NCBI RefSeq assembly: GCF_040412425.1
Contig: NC_089753.1
Span: 45,632,929-45,696,928, forward strand
Origin: Macrobrachium rosenbergii
Lineage: Eukaryota > Arthropoda > Malacostraca > Decapoda > Palaemonidae
Length of the DNA stretch: 64,000 bases
Direction: 5' to 3'
The notes beneath the pieces are model-generated. The model was not told the DNA's origin, did not search any database, and was given only the letters and a program-made list of their open reading frames with translations. Positions 24,841-37,473 of the stretch are shown piece by piece (within the stretch, counting starts at the first letter, position 1; every line of letters starts with the position of its first letter). The position numbers and the translations under genes were made by a program.

Positions 24841-26179
24841 TTTCTATATGTTTTTCCAAGACACGGGTACTGAATGCTTTGAAAGGTTCTTTGTTGTAAA
24901 TTCTCTAGGGGAATCGCAGTAATGACTTCGGGAGAACTTATTTTAACACCACCTTAGAAACCTGAGGTGAATTCTTGAAGTGTATGTACTAACACTATAT
25001 TGAGGTAAATGATTATGTTTATAGCAAGGACAGGATGCTTTATAGCAAAATAACACAGGATCCTCGTCATATATTACTCAGATCATTAGGATAACAATAT
25101 TATATAAAATATAAAGGTAAATGACCAAGAAGAAAGTGACATAACAAACTGCCTTTACTCTAAGGCATTTTCAAGAGAATTACATGGAACGGAATAAAAT
25201 ATTACAAAAAAGACTTTTAAAAATCAAAACTAAGGTTATAAGGGGTATATAACAATTTTAATTACCTTTGTATGCATTCAAATGGTTATACATCCCTTAA
25301 GAGTAAAAGTGGAAGATTTTAAACTGTTGTGTCACGCCTATGCCAGAAAAATTCCCCTCTGACTCAATAAGCACATCACTGAATTCTGCATGCACCTTAT
25401 ATAATCCTTCCGCTTCGGCTTCTTTCAGCATAATTCATTTCCCGTACAACTTCCCCTAAAAAAAACAAATTTTGCCTTGTTACACTGATGGCTACACTTT
25501 TGATCCTATAATTAGATAATACTCATACATACCATAAACCAAATGTATACTTTAAGCAGGAAAAACGTAAACCATGAACCACATCCTTTCAAGACAAAAA
25601 CTCGACAGTACTAAAGAAAATAATGGAAATCACTAAACACATTATTCATACTGACGGTCTGATCACACTGACACAAACAAATCTGCGACTTTGAACTATA
25701 AAAACAAAATGTTCACATAACACGTTCAAAGTATAATTCAAAACGATTTAGATCAATATAAGTACTCTTCCAATAAATAGCGAGGTAAGCATATTGACAA
25801 ATATGAACAACATACCTGAAAACATCCAAAAATACCAACTGATGTTAAATTAGCTAATTACTTGGGTGTATATAATCTCATACATTTACATACACATCAG
25901 CCTTTCACAAATACCGAAGACGGGATGTCAAATGAGTTAATATATATGCAGCTCGCACTTACTGGCACATAACACCTTGCCATTAACGGGTGTTCCCCAC
26001 TTAACAAGAGCCTTCATTCATCACCGCCTGCGCTAGTGAATTGGTATAATTACAGCTCCTTATGTAAATTGCTATTACACAGGCAAGGATAGGATACACT
26101 AAAAAAAAGGAGCATATGACCCTCGTTATATATTACTCAGACCAGAAGGATGACAACGTGATATGAAATATAAAGGTAA

Positions 26180-26458
26180 ATGGCCACGAAGAAAGTGACT
26201 CAAGCAAATTTCAAGGAATGGAACAAAGATTATGCGGATACCTATTACACTAATATACTTTCATCAACCTATACAATATCACCTACTGAATCTAAACTGA
26301 ATATAATCACAAGGATAACATTCTTCGACAGGTGGATTACATGCACGAACTGCTTTCATAAACAAAAAGACAGTTTCCTCCATACCGTATTTTGTCTTTT
26401 TTTTTTTTTTTTACCATTACCAGCTGATCATTCACCCTTGATCTCTCTCGCTGTTTGA
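26180..26458 (+). CDS. MATKK-type small ORF, copy B2, module 2
   Basis: Same as copy A2 up to FFDRWI, then a longer tail caused by a frame change and a T run at about 26,398-26,412. It lies about 385 bp upstream of the module 2 CC exon. It is preceded at 25,121 by a second, decayed copy in which ATGGCC has become ATGACC. Confidence 0.33.
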   Translation: MATKKVTQANFKEWNKDYADTYYTNILSSTYTISPTESKLNIITRITFFDRWITCTNCFHKQKDSFLHTVFCLFFFFLPLPADHSPLISLAV

Positions 26459-26842
26459 CTTAGCTGTCACATTTCTTTCCATAAACTATTATTTACCAGA
26501 GGATGAACACATTTAAATTATGCCATTTATTTCAGTCGCTAAGCTTGACTACGGAGACACCATCAAATAAAGCTTTCGCTCTCTGTCACACGTTGGAAAT
26601 GAAGTATCAGTAAATACTTTTCCACAACAGGAACCAACAATGACGACCTTCAACGTTTATCAAACGCTATTTCATCTCAAACTTCCTTATGACAAGATAT
26701 TTGCAGACAAGTATGAAACAAAATGATATAACAGCAGGAGAATATGAAAACACTATACAACCCACTAAAGATAATCAGGATTTATCAAAGACCTTTCAAT
26801 ATACAGTATTACTAATAATTCAAATGTCAATTTTTATTACAG

Positions 26843-27357
26843 CATCTGCAAGTACATCTACTGCAAAAGCATCTTCCGCAGCCCTCTCTCCTCAAGGGAA
26901 GCTAAGCGCCAAGCAAGCCTTAGCAGACAAAGTTGACAATGCAACCTCTGAGTTCGCAAATATGAATCAGGAGATTCAAAATTTACAAATGCGTCAAATT
27001 CACGTCGACGACACAAAAGATTAACGGCAGCTGAAAAGTCTGAATTCATTTACAATTTATTAACAAATATATCCATCCTTATGGATAAACTAGCTGATAT
27101 TGGTTCGTATATCAATGAAATTGATACTTTGACAACAAACATGAGGTCTTATACAAATGACCTCAAGACTGCCACCAGTTATGTCCAAACAGACAAAAGC
27201 ATAATGACCGGCGCTGCCTCATCATTACTAAATCAGGCAGTTACCAAAGCGCAATCTGTCAACAGCAATCTCACCAAGTACCAAAATCAACTACAGCAAG
27301 AAATAAATTCCCTCAAAAATGAAATCTTTGGGTCAATCACTACAGTTACTACCCAAG
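26843..27357 (+). CDS. Exon CC of module 2: same domain with a one-base frameshift
   Basis: Near-identical copy of the module 1 CC exon, with the same acceptor and donor. It is 515 bp instead of 516: an AAAA run is AAA at about 26,987-26,990, so the frame is lost after LQ and resumes in another register that carries MDKLADIGSYINEI onward. Elsewhere there are only a few substitutions (for example Ala to Thr in SYVQ(A/T)DKS). Because introns on both sides are equally well conserved, this is either a very young frameshift, an allele, or a homopolymer error in the assembly. If real, this copy cannot make the full domain. Confidence 0.55.
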
Positions 27358-28094
27358 GTAAGTTGTCGTTTCCATATTTGGTATTTCTCAAATCTTTTTC
27401 TTTAGTGAATATTTTTAACCTGGTTCGGAAAATGTGAAAATTTTCACAACTTCAAACTCAGTAGTGACAACTTGAACGCGGACTTTCATTCACAATGGTT
27501 CTGAATATGCACCATGAAAAAACGGACATAACATTCGGCATAATTTAACAAAAATATCTGGTTCTCTCAAATATTATGAAGATAACAGTGAAAGGGATAA
27601 AACGCTGGGGGCGTAATTTGGTTCGTAATAATTAAGCTTCTAAACACATGCGTTAATAAGGAAAAAAAATCACAAAGCATTTGATGGCTATGGTTTGCAA
27701 TGCTTATAGATATCATTTGTTGAAAAATCTAACAAATAAGAAACCGCACTAAAGACTTCTTTTAAGTGCCTGAAGGAATAAAAATATTGAAGATCCCTAG
27801 AAAAGAGAACTGTCTAATTATCATTAAATGACGAGCATTTGTAAGAGATCGTTTAGTCTCATACCACCACAAGTGGTTAATACTTTGTCATGGTTTTATT
27901 TTTAAAAACTATACGAAAAAGTCAAAAAAAAATATTCTGATGGCTATTCCAAAATACTTTAAAAGAATTACGTAAAATAAACAAGAAAGCAATTCTTCAA
28001 TCAATCAAAATTTCTATCTGACTGTTTACAAGATACTAGACTTTTGTGTTTGTGCAGACAACAACCTACTTCAAGATATTTCTATTGACTTTTG

Positions 28095-29030
28095 TCAGGT
28101 CTGGTAAAAGATAAAAACATAAGTACAAAAAAAAGCCAAAAGGCAGCACTAAACAAAATCAAGTTAAATAAACAATTAACTTTATAAACAAAAAGTATAT
28201 AAAAAAAGGCAAAATTAAACAACAAGGCAGAAAAAAAACCAAACATACGTTCTCCATCGGGTCACCAAGACAGCCCTATATCATCAAAGATGATATATAT
28301 ATACTCGACCAACGTTCCAAAAATATTACCAGACCCGACTGGCGACAGAAAACCGGCAGCTCACCACGAAAGCATCAAAACAAAAAAACTTGAAGGTATA
28401 TCACTTAACGTGACACCTCCCACCTAAAAGAAAAAAAAGATTTTTTTTTTTATCCTCCAATGCCGTAACAACCCCGCCAGCCAAAAACAGAGCCGCCCTG
28501 TCATATCGTTATGCAGGTTCTTTAACATACTCAGGACGGGGCTGTCATGACTGACGGCAGATGCAACAAACAAAGGAGGAGAAAACAACAAAAATAAAAT
28601 GAGCTTAATATTGATTTATTATATTTACAATGAGTATATAAAAGATATATATAAACAAAATAGTTAAATAAACAATTAACTTTATATATAAAAAAAGGCA
28701 AAATATAGGCAGAAAAAACCAAACACTCACCAAGACAGCCCTCAGCTGCACAACAGGGACAAGATTAGAATACCCCGATGGAGACGCCAGGACAGCCTCA
28801 CGCTGTCATCAAAGATGAGCAGCTCGTGGTCACACGGGTCATGGTATCCACCTACAATTGCTCCAATTTGCTGCTCAAAAACTCGCCAACGTCGACTCCA
28901 AAAACTGCCTGCTGCTGCTGCTGCCACTGCAGCTATCGCCCTACCAGACCCGACTGGCGACAGAAAAGTCTTGTATCACAAAAGGGAACGAGCGGGGGAA
29001 CCTCAAAAATCTTGCATTTAAATTATAAAT
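28095..29030. mobile_element. Insertion of unknown class in module 2, with an internal direct repeat
   Basis: Module 1 has no counterpart for most of this stretch. Two internal segments repeat: 28,163-28,350 resembles 28,664-28,960 (shared AGTTAAATAAACAATTAACT, AAACCAAACA, ACCAAGACAGCCCT, and CCAGACCCGACTGGCGACAG). The outer ends carry CAGGTCTGGTA (28,097) and its near complement TACCAGACCCG (about 28,941). No coding sequence was recognised; a CTG run lies at about 28,909-28,925. Element class undetermined. Confidence 0.4.
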
Positions 29031-29047
29031 ACATAAGCGTATATATA

Positions 29048-29049
<2 letters not shown>

Positions 29050-29122
<73 letters not shown>
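29050..29122. repeat. (TA)n microsatellite
   Basis: TA run with one ACAT interruption, at the end of the module 2 insertion. Confidence 0.9.
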
Positions 29123-29125
<3 letters not shown>

Positions 29126-30041
29126 TCATTATGTGCGTAAAGCAAACTCGAAAGGTATTTACCTCGAAATCTTGCATTTAAATTCTAAATACATAAGCTT
29201 CGTTATTTTTTCATATGTGAAGCAAACGGGAAAAAGTATAGCATGGCGGACAGTTAGTAATGGTATGTATTGAAAATTATGTTTTCTTAACTATCATTAT
29301 TAACTGTAAGAAGCAAAGAAGAAAAAATATATATTTCGTATTTTAAAGCCACACCGACTCCTTTCTCATACAGCTTTTAAGCCTATTGCAGTGATCTTTC
29401 CGACGTTGTTCGTATATTTTCAAATTATAAATAGTCCCCCTGTTATTTCTGCTTTTACATTCGCTGTGTATTTGGGGGTCTTATTCTAAATGAAAACGTA
29501 ACTTTACTAAGTGTACTCGAGTATATTTTATTTCTGAATCTACGAAACTTTCTGAAAACTGATGGATGGAACAACTGAAGCTTTTATGAAGAAACATATG
29601 CATATTAATCACAACCTTAATACTAAGTATGAGGAATAATATGAGCTCTATCTATGAGTCTGCATAATAATCACATAATTACAAGGTCTAAATCAACAGA
29701 AAATCTAAGAAAGTAATATCTGCAGTAAGTCTCTTTCCAAACATAGCAGAATGTAGTAGCATATTTGAGATAAAAAAAAAGTTAGAGTGATCTTTAATAT
29801 TTCGTACGAATATAATTGATTTTTTTATTTAATACTTTATACGAATATCTTCTACATTTTATTAACAGAGGCCTATTTCCTCATTCCTTTCACATACACA
29901 GATAAATCTTATTGAACTAGAAACTACCAGTTACTATTGTTTACACGTGGTGAAATATAAATTGCATTTTTACGTTCTAAAAATATACTAAATGGTTTAT
30001 ACACACATATATATATCTCACTCTATATATCTCTTATTATT

Positions 30042-30205
<164 letters not shown>

Positions 30206-30368
30206 TTTAATACTGTAAATACATTCTCTACGGTCTGTACTAAAAAAAATCAAAACTAATTTTCAAAATAGTAAGCACAAATAAGGTCGTGATGAAACGT
30301 TTTGTGGAAAAGTATAAATCTAAAAATCATATAAGCTGAAGGGTTAACTGCATCAGCATCCTCTGCAG

Positions 30369-33300
30369 GACCTGTTGACACTTCAAATGAAGGCTATACT
30401 GGTTCATCATCATCTACAGTTTCCAATGTCTTCACATCATTTGGAGGATCTTCTGGTTCATCATACTCTCAAGAATCTATTTCCTCTACTGCTTCAACAT
30501 CCTCTGCAGGATCTAGTGACACCAAATCATCTGGAAAATATACTGTTTTAACATCATCTGCAGGATCTACTGACACCAAGTCAACAAGAGGATCAACCAG
30601 TTCAACATCCTCTGCAGAACCTATTATCTCTTCATCATCTCCAGAATCTATCAGCTCCACATCATCCAGAGGATTAACTGGTTCAACATCCTCTGAAGAA
30701 TCTAGTGCCCCAGCATCAACTGGAAGATCAAAGAGCTCAACATCCTCTACAGAATCTACTGTTTCTACATCATCTTCGAAATCTATTAGCACCAAATCTT
30801 CTGGCAGACCTACAAGTTTAACATCCATTGTAGGATCTACTGACAGTACACCATCTGAAGGAGATATTGGTTCGAAATCATCTGGAGGATCTACTGTATC
30901 CAAATCACCTACTAGATCTACTGGTTTAACATCATCTGCAGGATCTACTGACATCAAGTCATCTAGTGGATATACTGTTTCAACATCTATAGAATCCATC
31001 TCTACATCATCTTCTGGATATACTGTTTCTACATCCTCTGCAGAATCTACTGTTTCCTCTACTGGTTCAACATCATCTTCAGAACCTATTAGCACCAAAT
31101 CTTCTGGCAGATCTACTAGTTTAACATCCATTGTAGGATCTACTGACAGTACACCATCTGAAGGATATACTGGATCATCATCATCTGGAGGATCTACTAT
31201 TTCCAAATCATCTGCAGGATCTACTGGTTTAACGTCCTCTGCAAGATCTACTTACACCAACTCATCTCGTGGATATAATGGTTCAACGTCTTCTATAGAA
31301 TCTATCTATACATCATCTTCAGGATCTACTGATTCTACATCCTATGAAGAATCTACTCTTTCCTCATCTTCTAGAGACTCTACTGGTTCAGCATCATCTT
31401 CAGAATCTATTAGCACCAAATCTAGCAGATTTTCTAGTTTAACATCCATTGTAGGATCTACTGACAGTACACCATCTGAAGGATATACTGGCTCATCATC
31501 ATCTAGAGGATCTACTGTTTCCAAATCATCTGTTGGATCTACTGGTTTAACATCCTCTGCAGGATCTACTGAAACCAAGTCATCTAGTGGACATAATGGT
31601 TCAACATCTTCTATAGACTCTGTCTATACATCATCTTCAGGAACTACTGATTCTACATCCTATGAAGAATCTAAAATTTCCCCATCTTCTAGAGACTCTA
31701 CTGGTACAGCATCATCTTCAGAATCTATTAGCACCAAATCTAGCAGATTTTCTAGTTTAACATCCATTGTAGGATCTACTGACAGTACACCATCTGAAGG
31801 ATATACTGGCTCATCATCATCTAGAGGATCTACTGTTTCCAAATCATCTGTTGATCTACTGGTTTAACATCTCTGCAGGATCTACTGAAACCAAGTCATC
31901 TAGTGGACATAATGGTTCAACATCTTCTATAGACTCTGTCTATACATCATCTTCAGGAACTACTGATTCTACATCCTATGAAGAATCTACTCTTTCCTCA
32001 TCTTCTAGAGATTCTACTGGTTCAGCATCATCTTCAGAATCTATTAGCACCAAATCTAGCAGATCTTCTAGTTTAACATCCATTGTAGGATCTACTGACA
32101 GTACACCATCTGAAGGATATACTGGCTCATCATCATCTAGAGGATCTACTGTTTCCAAATCATCTGCTGGATCTACTGGTTTAACATCCTCTGCAGGATC
32201 TACTGAAACCAAGTCATCTAGTGGACATAATGGTTCAACAACTTCTATAGAATCTGTCTATACATCATCTTCAGGAACTACTGATTCTACATCCTATGAA
32301 GAATCTACTCTTTCCTCATCTTCTAGAGACTCTACTGGTTCAGCATCATCTTCAGAATCTCTTAGCACCAATTCTAGCAGATCTTCTAGTTTAACATCCA
32401 TTGTAGGATCTACTGACAGTACACCATCTGAAGGATATACTGGTTCATCATCATCTGGAGGTTCTACTGTTTCCAAATCATCTGTTGGATCTACTGGTTT
32501 AACATCCTCTGCAGGATCTACTGAAACCAAGTCATCTAGTGGACATAATGGTTCAACATCTTCTATAGAATCTGTCTATACATCATCTTCAGGAACTACT
32601 GATTCTACATCCTATGAAGAATCTACTCTTTCCTCATCTTCTAGAGACTCTAGTGGTTCAACATCATCTTCAGGATCTATAAGCACTAAATCTTCTGGCA
32701 GATCTACTAGTTTAACATCCATTGTAAGATCTACTGACAGAACACCATCTGAAGGACATACTGGTTCATCATCATCTGGAGGATCTACTGTTTCCAAATC
32801 ATCTGTTGGATCTATTGGTTTAACATCCTCTGCAGGAGCTTCTAACACCAAGTCATCTAGTGGATATACTGGTTCAACATCTTCTAAAGAATCTATCTCT
32901 ACACTATCTTCAGGATCTACTGATTCTAAATCCTCTGAAGAATCTACTCTTTCCTCATCTTCTAGAGACTCTACTGGTTCAGCATCATCTTCAGAATCTA
33001 TTATCACCAAATCTTCTGGCAGATCTACTAGTTTAACATCCATTGTAGGATCTACTGACAGTACACCATCTGAAGTATATACTGGTTCATCATCATCTGG
33101 AGGATCTACTGTTTATAAATCATCTGGCGGTTCTACTGTTTTAACATTCTCTGCAGGATCCACTGACGCCAGGTCGTCGAGTGAATATACTGGTTCAACA
33201 TCTTCTATAGATTCTATCTCCACATCATCTTCAGGATCTTCCTATTCTTCATACAACGAAAAATCTATCAGCTCCACATCATTCAGAGGATCAATTGGTT

Positions 33301-33678
33301 TAACATCCCCTGCAGATTCTACTTCCACCATACCCACTGTAGGATCAAACGGTTCAACATCCTCTGCAAGCTCTACTCCCACCACATCAACTGAAGGATC
33401 AACTGGTTCAACATCCTTGAAACAATCTACTATTTTCATATCATCTGGAGGATCTACTGTTTCATCTTCATCTGCAGAGTCTATTAGTTCCATATCATCC
33501 CAAGGATTTGCTAGTTTAGCATCCTCTGCAGCATCTACTGACTCCTCACCAACTCGACAATCAACTGGCTCAACCCCATATGCAAGATCTACTGAACACA
33601 CATCGTCTGGAAAATCTACTGGACCAACATCGGCAGTAGCATCAACTTCATCATCATCGACAGGACCATCAGGGTCAA
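30369..33678 (+). CDS. Exon S2 of module 2: Ser/Thr/Gly-rich superrepeat protein
   Basis: Counterpart of the module 1 S2 exon, with about two more superunits. Four consecutive 318-bp units with the landmark TSYEESTLSSSSRDSTG lie at about 31.3-32.7 kb. The acceptor is CCTCTGCAG before GACCT; the end has the same alternatives, donor TCAA|GTAAAT at 33,678 or stop TAG-proximal terminal exon (reading SGSSK then stop at 33,684-33,686). Two one-base losses 15-25 bp apart, at about 31,853 (GTTGATCT for GTTGGATCT) and 31,870 (ACATCTCTG for ACATCCTCTG), shift the frame by two. The frame is open from there to the end (about 610 codons). Function unknown. Confidence 0.57.
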
Positions 33679-34066
33679 GTAAATAGCTAAGATCATTTTG
33701 ATTTATTATACAGTAATATATTGACCATACATATTAGAGAATCTGAGTGCTCTATCACAACAAATATAAAAATTTTTAAAACCTTACAACATCAATATAT
33801 TCCACACTAAAATAAAAAAAAAAAATTCAAAATAATACACAAAAGATCAATATTTCAAAACTTCATGAGAAAAAACCTACCACTTCCTGTATATAAACTT
33901 AAAGTGAAAGAACATATACAAAATGAACCCTTGGTTGTTCTAGACAGAATTTAAAGACATGTTTTTCAGTATCTTTCAGTAATTTCTATCTCAATGATAT
34001 ATTAGTGAAAAAATTTTCGTTTTCTACTTCAGCTCCATTCGTATAGACCTATATGCAACCAAACTC

Positions 34067-34210
<144 letters not shown>

Positions 34211-34305
34211 ATGACCTCAGGTGGTGCTACACTCCCCATCTTAGCAAGTAGTTAAAGGATGAAGTTGTTGGTCCAGCACCCTACCCAACTCTTATTTTCG
34301 GGGGT

Positions 34306-34563
34306 TTATATGTCGAGGGCTTCCGGTAATTTTTGCTGTTCACCCATCCAAACACTGATCTGACCCATTGTTTTGTGTTCACGATATATAGCAAGATCGT
34401 CAAACCTGCCTTCATTGCATGGAGGAAATGAAATGACATAATGAAGCTTGAATGCTTTTGCACCTATTACAAAATGTGACGTGGAAGTATCATCATCAAA
34501 TTCGAACACATTCAGAGCAATACATTCAAATGAGGTCATTCGGTTAATAGATTTTAAGAGCAC
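34306..34563 (-). pseudogene. Unrecognised coding-like fragment next to the gag-like ORF
   Basis: 85 codons on the minus strand, including RMTSFECIALNVFEFDDD and FKLHYVISFPPCNEGRFDDL. Balanced amino-acid composition and absence from module 1 suggest it came in with the same element as the gag-like ORF. No domain recognised. Confidence 0.25.
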
Positions 34564-34592
34564 TATCCAAATGGTGGCTGACAGGAACTGAG

Positions 34593-35115
34593 TTAAAAGT
34601 TATTGTGTGGGATGCAGTGGGTATTGACCACTGACTGGTGGACAAGCCGGTCGCTGTCATCGGCCCGGCGCTTGTCTACCGCAGCGTCCACCAACTCCCT
34701 AGGGAAGAGTGAGGCGGACCCCCGCAACAGTCCATTCCTTAGGTTCATTGCTGACTCGGGTCCTACAGACCTGGAGAAGCGAGAGAGAACGGCATCTCTC
34801 CACTTCAGGGCCTGGTTTGCCCACAGGTTTGCCGTCTGGTGGGCAAGGTAGGAGATGGCCCTACCTCCAGACTGGCACAGTCTCCCAAAGGCAGAGTCCT
34901 CCCCAGGCACGATAGCACCCGAGGAAGCAGCTACCTTCAATACTATGAAGGACCACAGATCGAGCCAGGAGACTGCCTGGAAGGCCACCATCACTAGGCA
35001 CATTACCCCCACATGCCACTGCTAAAGCAGTCCACTGTGCCTTAGTCAGGTTGGATTCAGATAACTCTTGGATGGAAAGAGCTGCTAAAAACTTCTACAC
35101 ATTGAACACAGCCAT
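34593..35115 (-). pseudogene. Retroelement gag-like ORF fragment, module 2
   Basis: Starts at 35,115 on the minus strand (MAVFNV, stop, KFLAALSIQELSESNLTKAQ WTALAVACGG), then shifts frame near 35,000 into a 139-codon stretch with SWLDLWSFIVLKVAASSG, FGRLCQSGGRAISYLAHQ, WRDAVLSRFSRSVGPESAMN and ends TGCIPHNNF-like before a stop. GC content and codon use differ from the AT-rich surroundings, which fits a mobile-element origin. I judge it gag-like from its general pattern (N-terminal MALxNVxxFLAxPS, helical Trp/Leu-rich body) but cannot name the element. Confidence 0.4.
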
Positions 35116-36282
35116 TTTCTCTAAGTTACTCAACTAAATAATTGACAATGCTATGCAAAAATAATTATGTGGTCACTCTCCTATCAAAAAATTCCTAACA
35201 CCACTAGTATAAACCATAAACCAGAGTGATATTTTGTTTTGTTCCCAGGTCTGGGCACCAAAAATTCTATATTGCCATAAAGTGTACCAAGTACCTGGTT
35301 ATTACACAACTAATCACAGAACTCAAAAATTTACCTCACTTCAGCCAGATATCTGAACTCTCATAACAATAAAAATTAAGACTGAATACTCTAAAGGTAA
35401 CAGTGATCCCTTAAAAAAGCTTATTAATCATAAAAAAAATCAAACGAAGTTTATCAAAACAAGTGTGAGGTATCAACAATTATACAAGGAATGTACCAGA
35501 GAAAAAGGGCAACACTCCATCAAACAACTTTTAACTGTTTCCCTGGTCTTAATTAACTTTAGCAAAATTAAAGGAACAAAACATGTTTATCACTTTGCCT
35601 TATGCACACAATTAATCCTGTTCACTGACAGTCAACAAATGAAACACCCTTTTTAAAACCATTGAATACAAAAATTTATTTTTACATTCAAAATTTATCA
35701 TTAGAACTCACAATCTGAAAAAATTCACTATTACTTGAAAACATAAAAAAATTTAATCAATTCTTGAATTAAATTATTAAACAAAACTAAATCACAAAAA
35801 ATTTAATTTATCAAGAAATTAAATTAAAGCAAAATTTAAACTATTAAGAATTACTCAAAATTTGAACAGAAAATCTTAGTAAATGAAAATTAAATCAAGT
35901 ACGCAATACTAAATTATCAAGAAATATTAAAAATGCAAAGTAAATAAATGTTCAATCACCAATATATAAAATGTGAAAAATCAAGAGATTGCAAACACAA
36001 TAACACACAAAAATACACAAAAGGTTTACCAATAATAATTTCACCAAGTCAAAATTCCTTAATATACCTTATTATACCATGGTAATAATAAGTAAAATTC
36101 ACTTTACCTTTCACATGCTTGTGAAAACTTTTGCAAAATCACCTGAAGTGCAGCTGCTTGAGATTCACAAAACACACTTTTTTGTTAGGTGCCGTTACAC
36201 AGTTTTTCTACATTCAGATCTCAAAAGCTAAGATTAATACCAGTGACCACACAAATATTTTACATTAATAATTACTCTATTT

Positions 36283-36284
<2 letters not shown>

Positions 36285-36356
<72 letters not shown>
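36285..36356. repeat. (GA)n microsatellite
   Basis: About 35 GA units; counterpart of 16,563-16,615. Confidence 0.95.
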
Positions 36357-36358
<2 letters not shown>

Positions 36359-37004
36359 CAACTCGAATGGTCTCTGAAACCATAATGAACAAATTTTGTG
36401 GATTCCAGTTAGAAACGAAACTATCAGATGACATCAGAACAATACTTGATCAGAGCAACGCAATCTTACAAAACATGACGTAATCAATTGAGATATGTGC
36501 ATTTACTCTCAAAAAGGCGTGTGACTCGAACAAAAAATCGTATGAGACGAAGCTCTTAACGAAATCTGAACACGATCACAACAAATGGCACCTGACAACT
36601 ACAAACAGTACGCTTTCAAAACAAGACGAAGAACCAATGTTGGTTTCCAGAACAGTACATGAAACATTGCGAAATCATTTGTCTTTTTCTTGTATGAGAC
36701 AAAACCCTACACGACTCAATTGCCATTCCCTCTCTTGCTAACTCATTATCTCTAACGACGACAACCGAACCAAACCACGACATATGAAATCACAAATACA
36801 GAACACTTGTTGCTAGGGGACAAACTGGGTGATCACATACTACGTTATTACTAAGTTACCCAAATGACTAACTCTTACGAGATTTTACATTACACTACAT
36901 GTGATACGTCAACAATTATTATCCTTACACATAATACATTATAACCAGAACAGTAAATATATCAGAATCATAGAATGATATACATATTACAAGGCAATAA
37001 AATG

Positions 37005-37066
<62 letters not shown>

Positions 37067-37077
37067 TGATTCTCAAC

Positions 37078-37118
<41 letters not shown>

Positions 37119-37194
37119 CATATATATATATATATAAATTTCATGGATAGGTGTATAATATATATATATATATATGGAAATTTATGGATAGGTG

Positions 37195-37241
<47 letters not shown>

Positions 37242-37473
37242 CTGTGTGCATGTATGTATGTATGATTGATTGTGTGTGTGTGTGTGTGAAGAACACATTC
37301 CCTTTAAAAAATAACACAAGGACTATACACATACACCTCCCGTCTGTACCGCGGCTAGCTACTCCGTTCCCCTCTCCCAGCATTCATCCTAGCTGCATGA
37401 GAGGAAGGTACCAGTAACAGTGCATCTATGACCGTCGTGCATGTTATTACTGTGGCGGTAATAAGTTTGAACC

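Larger units (their letters stand above)
22518..26842 (+). other. Intron-like block between S1 and CC, module 2
   Basis: Counterpart of 3.73-8.18 kb but without the (TA)n(GT)n tract at the start. It is visibly diverged by substitutions and small indels in its first half and much closer near CC. It holds fossil ORFs at 24.64-24.84 kb, 25.12 kb and 26.18 kb. No supported exon. Confidence 0.5.
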
